From assembly GCA_903844825.1 (NCBI GenBank), contig CAIMVC010000088.1, positions 1 to 49,352 on the forward strand: a stretch of 49,352 nucleotides of DNA, in the 5' to 3' direction. Below the pieces are notes generated by a model. That model was not told the origin of the DNA. It saw nothing but the letters and a program-made list of their open reading frames with translations, and made no database searches. The translations under genes were made by a program, and so were the position numbers. This stretch comes from an uncultured Burkholderiales bacterium. Its GTDB lineage: Bacteria; Pseudomonadota; Gammaproteobacteria; Burkholderiales; Burkholderiaceae_C. Below, one piece after another: positions 8,033 through 15,100 of this stretch; the first letter of the stretch is position 1, and each line of letters starts with the position of its first letter.

Positions 8033-9064
8033 TCAGGCGTAACGCTGGCGGGCCAGCTCGGCACCGCGGGCCAGCGCTTCGAGTTTTTTGAGCGCAACCT
8101 CGCGGCTCATCGGCGCCAGGCCGCAATTGGTGCAGGGCATCAGCCGGGCCTTGGGCACGTACTGCAGCGCCAGGCCGATGGTGTCGGCAATCTGCTCGGG
8201 GGTTTCGATGACTTCGCTGGCCACATCAATCACGCCCACCATCACGTCCTTGCCTTCGAGCAGGGCCATCAGATGCGCCGGCACATGCGAGGCAAAGCAC
8301 TCCAGGCTCACCTGCTGGATGCAGCTCTTGGCCAGGGCCGGAAAGACGAGCTCGTACTGGCGCCATTCCTCGCCCAGCGTGGCCTTCCAGTCGGTATTGG
8401 CCTTGATGCCATAGCCGTAGCAAATGTGCACGGCGGTGGTGCAGCTCAAGCCCTGCGCCGCGCGCTCCAGCGCCCTGACACCCCAATCGGCGGCCTCCTT
8501 CATGTAGACATTGAAAGCCGGCTCGTCAAACTGGATGATGTCCACGCCATCGGCCTGCAGGGCCAGCGCTTCCTGGTTGAGCAACTCGGCAAAGGCCATG
8601 GCCATGGCCACCTTGTCGCCATAAAAGCGGTCGGCCACGGTGTCCACAATCGTCATCGGGCCTGGCAGCGTGAATTTGATTTTCTTGTGGGTGTGGGCGC
8701 GCAGCAGTCGGGCCTCGGCGGCATGCACTCGGCCCTTCAGCCGCAGCGCCGCGACCACCTGCGGCACCATGGCGTCGTAGCGGTTGTCACGGATGCCCAT
8801 CTTGACCTTGTGCTCGAAGTCGATACCGTCAACCTGCTCGAGAAAACCGTGCACGAAATGCTGGCGCGACTGCTCGCCATCGCCAATGATGTCCAGGCCG
8901 GCGTCTTCCTGTGCCTTGATCCACAGCAGCGTGGCGTCGGCCTTGGCTTGCTGCAGTTCCTCCCCTTCAGCCTTCCATTGAGGCCAGAGTTTGCGGGTTT
9001 CGGACAGCCAGGCTGGCTTGGGCAGGCTACCGGCAATGCTGGTGCTAAAAACGGGGGTGCTCAT
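8033..9064 (-). CDS. Short MetE-like (core) methionine synthase
   Basis: A 343-residue protein corresponding only to the catalytic C-terminal barrel of cobalamin-independent methionine synthase, which methylates homocysteine. The zinc ligands are visible: His213 and Cys215 (AVHICYG), Glu255 (SLECFAS) and Cys311 (MPCTNCG). The N-terminal duplicated barrel of classical MetE, needed for polyglutamyl-folate, is absent, so this belongs to the core-MetE group (compare YxjG/YxjH of Bacillus and the Mes families). The methyl donor is therefore uncertain; no MesX (DUF1852) partner is visible here. It leads the reverse unit with the cupin and DUF427 genes and has a good promoter at 9079-9107. Confidence 0.87.
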   Translation of the reverse strand: MSTPVFSTSIAGSLPKPAWLSETRKLWPQWKAEGEELQQAKADATLLWIKAQEDAGLDIIGDGEQSRQHFVHGFLEQVDGIDFEHKVKMGIRDNRYDAMVPQVVAALRLKGRVHAAEARLLRAHTHKKIKFTLPGPMTIVDTVADRFYGDKVAMAMAFAELLNQEALALQADGVDIIQFDEPAFNVYMKEAADWGVRALERAAQGLSCTTAVHICYGYGIKANTDWKATLGEEWRQYELVFPALAKSCIQQVSLECFASHVPAHLMALLEGKDVMVGVIDVASEVIETPEQIADTIGLALQYVPKARLMPCTNCGLAPMSREVALKKLEALARGAELARQRYA

Positions 9065-9078
9065 CGAGTGTCTCCATC

Positions 9079-9107
9079 GTTATAACGGCGTGGGCAGTCC
9101 TCGCCAA
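9079..9107 (-). promoter_or_regulatory. Sigma70-type promoter of the MetE-like unit
   Basis: On the reverse strand TTGGCG (9107-9102) and TATAAC (9084-9079) are separated by 17 bases. The predicted start is near 9072, about 8 bases before the ATG at 9064. The -10 sits inside a perfect 10-base palindrome, CGTTATAACG at 9078-9087, which could be an operator. Confidence 0.55.
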
Positions 9108-9179
9108 GGGGAGACTATAGCCGTGGGCGCTGATGGCGGGCGCAACGCGCAGCAGGCCCGAAGCGGGGTCCGCATCAAT

Positions 9180-9215
9180 CCCTGTTCTAAACCCTGTTCT
9201 AAACCCTGTTCCAAT
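9180..9215 (+). repeat. Three 12-bp tandem repeats upstream of yaeQ
   Basis: The unit CCCTGTTCTAAA occurs at 9180-9191 and 9192-9203 and again as CCCTGTTCCAAT at 9204-9215; a further CTGTTCC lies at 9221-9227. It is intergenic, 45 bases before yaeQ. The repeat may be an operator array or simple slippage. Confidence 0.85.
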
Positions 9216-9259
9216 AGCGGCTGTTCCCAGGCCCTCCTCACCAAGAATCAAGACGCACC

Positions 9260-9820
9260 ATGGCACTCAAAGCCACCATCTACAAAGCCCAGTTGCAAAT
9301 TGCCGACATGGACCGCGGCGTCTACGCCGACCACGCGGTGACCATTGCGCGCCATCCGTCAGAAGCCGACGAGCGCATGATGATTCGCCTACTGGCGTTT
9401 GCACTGAATGTGACCGCTGACGACCTGCAAGGCCGTCTCGAATTTGCCAAGGACTTGTGGGATGTTGACGAGGCAGCCCTGTGGCACAAGGACTACACCG
9501 ACGCCATCCAGCACTGGATCGACGTCGGCCAGCCCGACGACAAGCGCCTGATGAAGGCCGCTGGCCGCGCCGAGCGGGTCACGGTGCTCAGTTTTGCCAG
9601 CAGCACGCCGGTCTGGTGGAAAAGCATCGAGAGCAAGCTCACACGCGCCGCGAATCTGGTGGTCTGGCAAATCGAAGCCGAACAAAGCCAGGCCCTGACC
9701 CGGCTGGCCGCGCGGACCATGCAACTGCAGGTGACCGTGCAGGACGGCACGGTCTGGATGAGCACCACCGCCGACTCCGTTGAGATCACGCCCAAGCGGC
9801 TCACCGCCAGCCCTGGCTAA
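9260..9820 (+). CDS. yaeQ: YaeQ-family protein
   Basis: A 186-residue protein matching the YaeQ family along its whole length: MALKATIYKAQLQIADMD at the start, the ARHPSEADERMMIRLLAF block near 31-48, and LWDVDEAALW near 68-77. The structure of family members resembles a PD-(D/E)xK nuclease-like fold. An early report linked YaeQ to hemolysin expression through RfaH suppression, but no biochemical role is established. It is cytosolic, single-gene, convergent with the ion channel gene, and preceded by the 12-bp tandem repeats. Confidence 0.92.
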   Translation: MALKATIYKAQLQIADMDRGVYADHAVTIARHPSEADERMMIRLLAFALNVTADDLQGRLEFAKDLWDVDEAALWHKDYTDAIQHWIDVGQPDDKRLMKAAGRAERVTVLSFASSTPVWWKSIESKLTRAANLVVWQIEAEQSQALTRLAARTMQLQVTVQDGTVWMSTTADSVEITPKRLTASPG

Positions 9821-9988
9821 GCAGCGCAACTGCCACCGCCTTGTTGCGTCAGGTAGCTGTCTCACGGCCTGAATTGCATCAGGGACCAGGGGATCAGGGA
9901 GTCAGTGGCCGAGCAAAAAGCAATCTTGCAACCAGAGGGCGCAACCACGCCGCCAGCATCGCGGGGTCAGCCAGCGCCTGGCGAGACG

Positions 9989-10915
9989 TCAGCGCCCGGC
10001 GCCCGACCCGTCCTGGCCTGGCCGAGGCGCTTCGTCCTCAGGGGAAAAGGCCGGCAGGCTGGCACCGCAGGCAAAGCAATACAGCGCCTCGATGGCATGG
10101 CCTTCGGTCAGGCAGTCATGGCAAGTACGGGTGATGGGCGCGACCCGCGTTCGAATCTGGCGCAGCGCGGCCATCTCGGCAGTGACAATGCCCGTGGGCA
10201 CCGCCAGCGTGCCCCAGCCCATGAGCATCATGAAAGATGCAATCAGTCGCCCAAGGTCGGTCTTGGGCGTGATGTCGCCAAAGCCCACCGTCGTCACCGT
10301 GGTGATGGCCCAGTAGACGGATGTGGGAATGCTGCTAAAACCATGCTCGGGGCCCTCGACCACATACATCAGCGTGCCCAGAATCAGCACCAGCATCACG
10401 ACCCCCGAGAGAAACACAAATATCTTGCGCCGGCTCGCAGCCAGCGCGGTGGCCAGCGACTGGTATTCGTTCACATAGGCTGCCAGCTTGAAAATTCGAA
10501 ACACCCTGAGCAGGCGCAAAACACGAATATCGATCAGCGCATAAATTTCAGGAAAAAACAGGGCCAGGTAGGTGGGCAGGATCGAGAGCAAGTCGACCAC
10601 ACCAAAAAAGCTGGTGGCGTATTTCAGGGGGTAGCGCACACAGACCAGTCGGGCTACATATTCGAGCGTGAAGATCGCGGTAAAAAACCACTCCATCACG
10701 TCGAACCAGTCGCCATGGCGCAGCCGCATGCTTTGTACGCTGTCGGCCATGACCACCCCGATACTGACCAAAATCGCCAGAATCAGACACTTGTCGAAGC
10801 GCCTGCCTGCCGCCGTATCGGATTCAAAAATGATGGTGTAAAGCCGCAAGCGCCAACCCGACAGCGGCTTGCCTGAATCTGGCTCGGGTGTTACTGGCAC
10901 GGCAGGTCGGACCAT
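9989..10915 (-). CDS. Voltage-gated-type potassium channel with C-terminal zinc ribbon
   Basis: A 308-residue six-helix ion channel of the inner membrane. S1 lies at about 43-57, S2 at 73-93, S3 at 102-120, a short S4 with spaced arginines at 131-143 (RVLRLLRVFRIFK), S5 at 165-186, and the pore with selectivity filter TVGFGD at 209-214, then S6. The filter predicts K+ selectivity. After S6 the protein carries two CxxC pairs (Cys265/Cys268 and Cys280/Cys283), a zinc-ribbon-like tail that is not part of the standard Kv core. It is 4 bases upstream of the alpha/beta hydrolase stop on the same strand, though a functional link is unlikely. Confidence 0.9.
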   Translation of the reverse strand: MVRPAVPVTPEPDSGKPLSGWRLRLYTIIFESDTAAGRRFDKCLILAILVSIGVVMADSVQSMRLRHGDWFDVMEWFFTAIFTLEYVARLVCVRYPLKYATSFFGVVDLLSILPTYLALFFPEIYALIDIRVLRLLRVFRIFKLAAYVNEYQSLATALAASRRKIFVFLSGVVMLVLILGTLMYVVEGPEHGFSSIPTSVYWAITTVTTVGFGDITPKTDLGRLIASFMMLMGWGTLAVPTGIVTAEMAALRQIRTRVAPITRTCHDCLTEGHAIEALYCFACGASLPAFSPEDEAPRPGQDGSGAGR

Positions 10916-10919
10916 GGCC

Positions 10920-11711
10920 TCAGTCCTTGCCAGCCGATGGCAGGCTGGTCTGCGGCGCCCAAGGCTGCGGCCAGGCCGGCTGCAGCCAGGCCAGCAGGGC
11001 GCGGCTGACCTGATCGGCTTGTTCCAGGGTGCTCATATGGCCGCAGTCCTCGATCGCCACCAGCTCGACCGGTGCGGGTGACGGCTGCGCCAGCAGCAAG
11101 TCACGCATTTGCTCGTGCCGGGCCAGCGGACTCCAGCTGTCCTGACGGCCACACACGAGCAGCACGGGCAGCTGCATGCAGCGCAACAGCTCGGTAGCAT
11201 CCGGCCGGCCGATCAGGGCCTGGATCTGGGCCGCAAAAATCGCTGGGCTTGAGCGCTCGATCATGCGCAAAATAGTCTCGAAAAGCGGCGTGTCCAGCTG
11301 TGCGGGATGAACCATGCCTCGGGCCCAACGCTGACCCATGGCGCGCATGCCGCCGGCCTGCGCCAACGCCAGCAATTCCATTCGGCCGGCGCGCTCTCGC
11401 TCACCCGCCTCGCCAGCGGCAAGCGCTTCAAAACCGGTGTCGAGCAAGGCCAGTTTCTGCACGCGCCCGGGCCAGTGCCTGACAATTTCAAGGGCAACCC
11501 GCCCGCCCATGGAATGCCCGGCCACGCACAGCGGACCGCCGGGCGCCTGACTCAGGGCCCGCTCGGCCATGTCCGCCAGGCTGGCGCTGTTGCCGTAGTC
11601 GGCCACCACACAGTAGGCGTGCGTCTGCAGAGCCGACTGCTGCGCCAACCAGACCGTGGCGTCGCACAGCAGGCCCGGAAGCAGCAGCAGCGTGCCACGC
11701 TCAGCGGGCAT
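10920..11711 (-). CDS. Alpha/beta hydrolase
   Basis: About 263 residues with the alpha/beta hydrolase triad: nucleophile in GHSMGG (near residue 70), Asp in CGRQDSW and His in DCGHMSTLE. The oxyanion loop is LLLLPGLLCD near the N-terminus. Its start overlaps the end of the ligA-like gene by 11 bases, so it is probably translated with the dioxygenase. That context suggests a ring-cleavage-product hydrolase or enol-lactonase, but an esterase with another role is possible. I chose the ATG at 11711 because it directly precedes the first beta strand; an upstream ATG at 11744 would add 11 residues. Confidence 0.85.
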   Translation of the reverse strand: MPAERGTLLLLPGLLCDATVWLAQQSALQTHAYCVVADYGNSASLADMAERALSQAPGGPLCVAGHSMGGRVALEIVRHWPGRVQKLALLDTGFEALAAGEAGERERAGRMELLALAQAGGMRAMGQRWARGMVHPAQLDTPLFETILRMIERSSPAIFAAQIQALIGRPDATELLRCMQLPVLLVCGRQDSWSPLARHEQMRDLLLAQPSPAPVELVAIEDCGHMSTLEQADQVSRALLAWLQPAWPQPWAPQTSLPSAGKD

Positions 11712-12060
11712 CGGGTACCTGACGGGTGGCCAAAAAAGCCTCAAATGTCTCGCCGCGCATGATGGCGTAGACCTGCATATTGCTCATCTTGACCACGCGG
11801 GCAAATTTTTCAAGAACAAAAAAGTTGGCACCGTAGCGCACCAGCCCCAGCCAGTCACGCGCACGAACCAAAGATTGTTCAGTGTCATTCAGACCCGCAG
11901 CCTGCATCGCTTCGGTTTCATCGGCCACAAAACGCTCGCGTGCCTCGGGTTTGATCATGTGCCAGAAAAAACGGTTCAGGCGCAGCGCCTTGTTACTGGT
12001 CTCAATGTCAAAAATATAGGTTCCGGCGATCTGCTCGACGCCCTGCAACTGCGGGTTCAT
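11701..12060 (-). CDS. ligA: Protocatechuate 4,5-dioxygenase-type alpha subunit
   Basis: A 119-residue all-helical protein of the LigA family. It contains GTYIFDIETSNKALRLNRFFW near the N-terminus (residues 13-33), PEARERFVADETEAM and LVRYGANFFVLEKFARV, all typical of the small subunit that caps the active site of LigB-type extradiol dioxygenases. The start overlaps the ligB-like stop by four bases (ATGA). Together the two subunits would open a catechol-type ring adjacent to the hydroxyls. The symbol denotes the family; the substrate may differ from protocatechuate because no other protocatechuate 4,5-pathway gene is present. Confidence 0.85.
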   Translation of the reverse strand: MNPQLQGVEQIAGTYIFDIETSNKALRLNRFFWHMIKPEARERFVADETEAMQAAGLNDTEQSLVRARDWLGLVRYGANFFVLEKFARVVKMSNMQVYAIMRGETFEAFLATRQVPDAR

Positions 12061-12932
12061 GCGCTCACCTGCGCTGACTCCTGCTGGCGGGCCGCGGCGT
12101 CTGGTTCATAGAGCACCACCGTCATCGCCGTGGTCGTGGCCAGGTAGTAGTTCTGGTGCAGCTTGTGGATCGCCCCACCCAGCGCGCCGCGCATGGCCAG
12201 CCACATGATTTGCTCGACGCTTTCAGCCCCGCCCAGGCGTACATAGTCGGCGTGGGTCATGCGCGTGAGCTGCTCCGGGTCGTTTTCAAGCAACTCCAGA
12301 AACTCCATGTCCCACGCGGTGTTGTTAAAGCCGGTACGCTCACCATGAATCTGGTGCGACAAGCCACCCGTTCCCACCACCACCACCCGCAGGTCCTCGG
12401 GATAGGACTCAATCGCCCGGCGCACCGCCTGACCGAGCCGGTAGCAGCGCCGCGCCGTGGGCAGCGGGTACTGCAAGACATTGATGGCAATCGGCACGAT
12501 GGTGCCAGGCCAGTCGGGTTCGTGCGGCCACAGCAGGGGCAGCGGCGACGCACAGCCGTGGTCAATCGGCTTTTCCTGAAACACCGTGAGGTCAAACTCG
12601 TCGTTGACCAGACTCTGCGCCATGTGCGCCTGTAACTTCACGTCACCGCGCAGGGGCGGCAAATTGCGCAGCCCGGCACCTTCGTCAGCAATAGGAAAGT
12701 GGGCACCCACCCCTAACGCAAAAGTCGGGTACAGGTCAAAAAAGAAGGTGCTGGCGTGGTCGTTGTAGAAAAAAACCAGCACATCCGCGCGCTGGTCCTT
12801 GAGCCACTGGGCCACCGGCTTGTAGCCGTCAAACAGCGGCGCCCAGGCCGGCTCGTTCTGTCGGCCCTTGTCATAAGCCACGGCGATGGTGGGAACATGC
12901 GAGGTACCGATGCCCCCAATGATGGTTGCCAT
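12057..12932 (-). CDS. ligB: LigB-type extradiol dioxygenase, beta subunit
   Basis: A 291-residue class III extradiol dioxygenase catalytic subunit. The non-heme Fe(II) ligands are visible as His12 (GTSHVPT), His59 (FYNDHAS) and a Glu in GAESVE near 237-240. The likely acid/base residue is His193 in GLSHQIHG, and His125 in PIDHGCASP is also conserved. It inserts O2 into a dihydroxylated aromatic carboxylate next to the hydroxyl pair. It heads the overlap chain ligB-ligA-hydrolase and is 147 bases downstream of an acyl-CoA ligase on the same strand. No ligC, ligI, ligJ or ligK homologue occurs beside it. Confidence 0.88.
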   Translation of the reverse strand: MATIIGGIGTSHVPTIAVAYDKGRQNEPAWAPLFDGYKPVAQWLKDQRADVLVFFYNDHASTFFFDLYPTFALGVGAHFPIADEGAGLRNLPPLRGDVKLQAHMAQSLVNDEFDLTVFQEKPIDHGCASPLPLLWPHEPDWPGTIVPIAINVLQYPLPTARRCYRLGQAVRRAIESYPEDLRVVVVGTGGLSHQIHGERTGFNNTAWDMEFLELLENDPEQLTRMTHADYVRLGGAESVEQIMWLAMRGALGGAIHKLHQNYYLATTTAMTVVLYEPDAAARQQESAQVSA

Positions 12933-13079
12933 GCTTACGAATCCTTTGGAGTAGCCATCAACCCGATGCCGCTGGCCCTGCGCGGCATTGTAAAGAACGC
13001 CCCCGTGCCTCCAGCGCCTCCCGCGCCGCCAGAGCCGCCCGCGGGGCTTGGCAGCCCGGCCAGTTCAAAGCACCAAGTA

Positions 13080-14858
13080 TCAAGGGTGTTCAGCTTCCTG
13101 CAACAAGCGCCACATGACCTTGCCCGAGCCGCTCTTGGGCAAGGCGTCGACCAGTTGAACCACGCGCGGGTACTTGTAGGCGGCCATGTTGGCCTTGCAC
13201 CAGTCGATGATGTCTTGCTCGGTGGTGTGCCCACGTGCCTCGGTGCGCAGCACCACGACGGCCTTGACGGTCTCGCCTCGGTAGGCGTCACGCGTGGCAA
13301 TGATGCACGCCTCCTGAATGGCCGGATGCCTGAACATCAGCGCCTCGACCTCGGCTGGCCAGACCTTGAAGCCCGAGGCATTGATCATGCGTTTGAGACG
13401 GTCGGTGATGAAGAAGTAACCGTCTTCATCGACCCGCCCCAGATCACCCGAGCGGAAAAATCGTTTGCCGTCGATTCCGATGAAGGCGGCCGCGGTGGCG
13501 TCTGCACGCTTCCAGTAGCCCTGAAAATTTTGCGGGCCACACATGATGATTTCGCCCTGCTCCCCGGTCGGCATTTCGGCCAGCGTCAGGGGATCGATCA
13601 CACGCGCGTCGGTGCTCAAAAAGGGCACTCCCAGGCATTGCTGTTTGGTCGCGTCGGGTGGGTTGCTGTGAGACGGCGCGGCAGTTTCCGTCAGACCGTA
13701 ACCTTCGGCAAAGCGCAAGCCGTATTGCTCCCACAGGCGCTGGGCCACAGCTTGCGGCATGGCCGCACCACCGCCGCCGATGTACACCAGGCTGCTGACA
13801 TCGAATTGCGCGAAGTTGGGGCTGGCCAGCAGGTCAATGACCATGGTCGGAATCTTGGTCCAGTGCGTCACGCGCCAGCGCGAGATGAGCTGCCCCGCCA
13901 GTTCGCGATCCCAGCGCGGCATCACCACCAGCGTGGCGCCCCCGAAAATGGCCGCGTGCATGACAGACACCATGCCCGTGATGTGAAACATGGGCACCAC
14001 CGACAGGACCACGTTTTCGCTGGTGCTGTTGCCCCACAGGCAACTGGCCACGGCGTTGTGCATGATGCTGGCGTGGGTGTGCATGCAGCCCTTGGGCAGG
14101 CCGGTGGTGCCACTGGTGTAGGGCAGCACCGCCAGATCCGCCGGGCCCCGCGTGTGGGCGGCCAGCGGCAGGCCCTGCCCGGCGCCAAGCGCCTGCGGCC
14201 AGTCCATCACCTGCACACCGTCAAGAACGGGCAAAGCATGTCGCGTGGCCAGCCAGTCATGCCAGGCCGGCGGCACCACGGTCAGGGCATCGCTGCCCGA
14301 TGGCAGGTCAAAAGCGTCGCTGTAGTGGCTGACGATCAGGTGCGTCAGACGCTGCGGCGGCGCCAGGGCTGCGTTGGCTAGGCCCAGCTCGCCAGCCAGA
14401 TCGGCAGCGCAAATGGCCAGCTTCACGTCGGGGTCGGTGATGTAGTGCTCGAGCTCTTGCGCCCGGTTCATGGGATTGACCGGCACCACCACCGCATTGG
14501 CCCGCAAGATGGCGAAATGGGCCACCACCCACTGCGGACAGTTCTGCATGTTCAGCAGCACACGGTCGCCCGGTGTCACGCCCAGGGCAACGAGCGTCGT
14601 CGCCAGTTGCTCGGCCTGCCGCATCAGCGCGGCATAACTCAGGGATCGGTTGAAAAAAACCAGGGCGGGCTTGTCGGGAAAACGCAGCGCGCTGACCGCC
14701 AGGTTGTGCCACAGCGAAGTCGCTGGCGGGTCGATGTGACGCGGCAGACGCTTGGGCCAGAACGGCCAGTGCCTGGCGCTGTCCCGAGCGCCGGGGCGCG
14801 TGCGGAGATCCGGCAGGGCCGGGGTCGCGGGTGTATCGGGCGATGGGTTGGGCGGCAA
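13080..14858 (-). CDS. AMP-forming acyl-CoA ligase (FadD-like)
   Basis: A 592-residue member of the ANL superfamily that activates a carboxylic acid to its acyl-CoA via an acyl-AMP. The P-loop YTSGTTGLPKG lies near residues 247-257, EGYGLTETA near 374-382, the hinge block FRSGDLGRVDEDGYFFITDR near 455-474, and the C-terminal catalytic lysine in PKSGSGKVMWR. It is full length. The first about 35 residues are proline-rich. Medium/long-chain fatty acids are the default, but aromatic acids are possible given the neighbouring extradiol dioxygenase on the same strand. There is no membrane segment. Confidence 0.88.
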   Translation of the reverse strand: MPPNPSPDTPATPALPDLRTRPGARDSARHWPFWPKRLPRHIDPPATSLWHNLAVSALRFPDKPALVFFNRSLSYAALMRQAEQLATTLVALGVTPGDRVLLNMQNCPQWVVAHFAILRANAVVVPVNPMNRAQELEHYITDPDVKLAICAADLAGELGLANAALAPPQRLTHLIVSHYSDAFDLPSGSDALTVVPPAWHDWLATRHALPVLDGVQVMDWPQALGAGQGLPLAAHTRGPADLAVLPYTSGTTGLPKGCMHTHASIMHNAVASCLWGNSTSENVVLSVVPMFHITGMVSVMHAAIFGGATLVVMPRWDRELAGQLISRWRVTHWTKIPTMVIDLLASPNFAQFDVSSLVYIGGGGAAMPQAVAQRLWEQYGLRFAEGYGLTETAAPSHSNPPDATKQQCLGVPFLSTDARVIDPLTLAEMPTGEQGEIIMCGPQNFQGYWKRADATAAAFIGIDGKRFFRSGDLGRVDEDGYFFITDRLKRMINASGFKVWPAEVEALMFRHPAIQEACIIATRDAYRGETVKAVVVLRTEARGHTTEQDIIDWCKANMAAYKYPRVVQLVDALPKSGSGKVMWRLLQEAEHP

Positions 14859-14984
14859 AATGACTCTCCGGTGAATGCCCAGAGCCTATACGCTGCCATG
14901 GCGCTTTGGCACCGGGAAAGCCCCCGGATAGTGATGATTGAGCTAACGCCGGCGGCCCGTCATGTCACCTGTGAGACCACCACC

Positions 14985-15001
14985 AGCCCCGCAGGGGGGC
15001 T
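14985..15001. other. Small hairpin upstream of the TonB-dependent receptor
   Basis: AGCCCC and GGGGCT form a 6-bp stem with a 5-base loop in the 242-base gap between the divergent ligase and receptor genes. I could not recognise a Fur box or a cobalamin riboswitch in this gap. Confidence 0.3.
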
Positions 15002-15100
15002 CGCCACCATCAGCCACCGTCAGCCGGCAGCACCCTTCCGCACCACACAGCGCTAGACTCGCCCAAGCTCAACCCTTTGACCTGCGCTACGGACCCCCCC

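Noticed and set aside
9180..9227. Iterons of a replication origin
   Set aside because: Only three copies, no DnaA boxes, AT-rich region or Rep gene nearby, and the surroundings are chromosomal.
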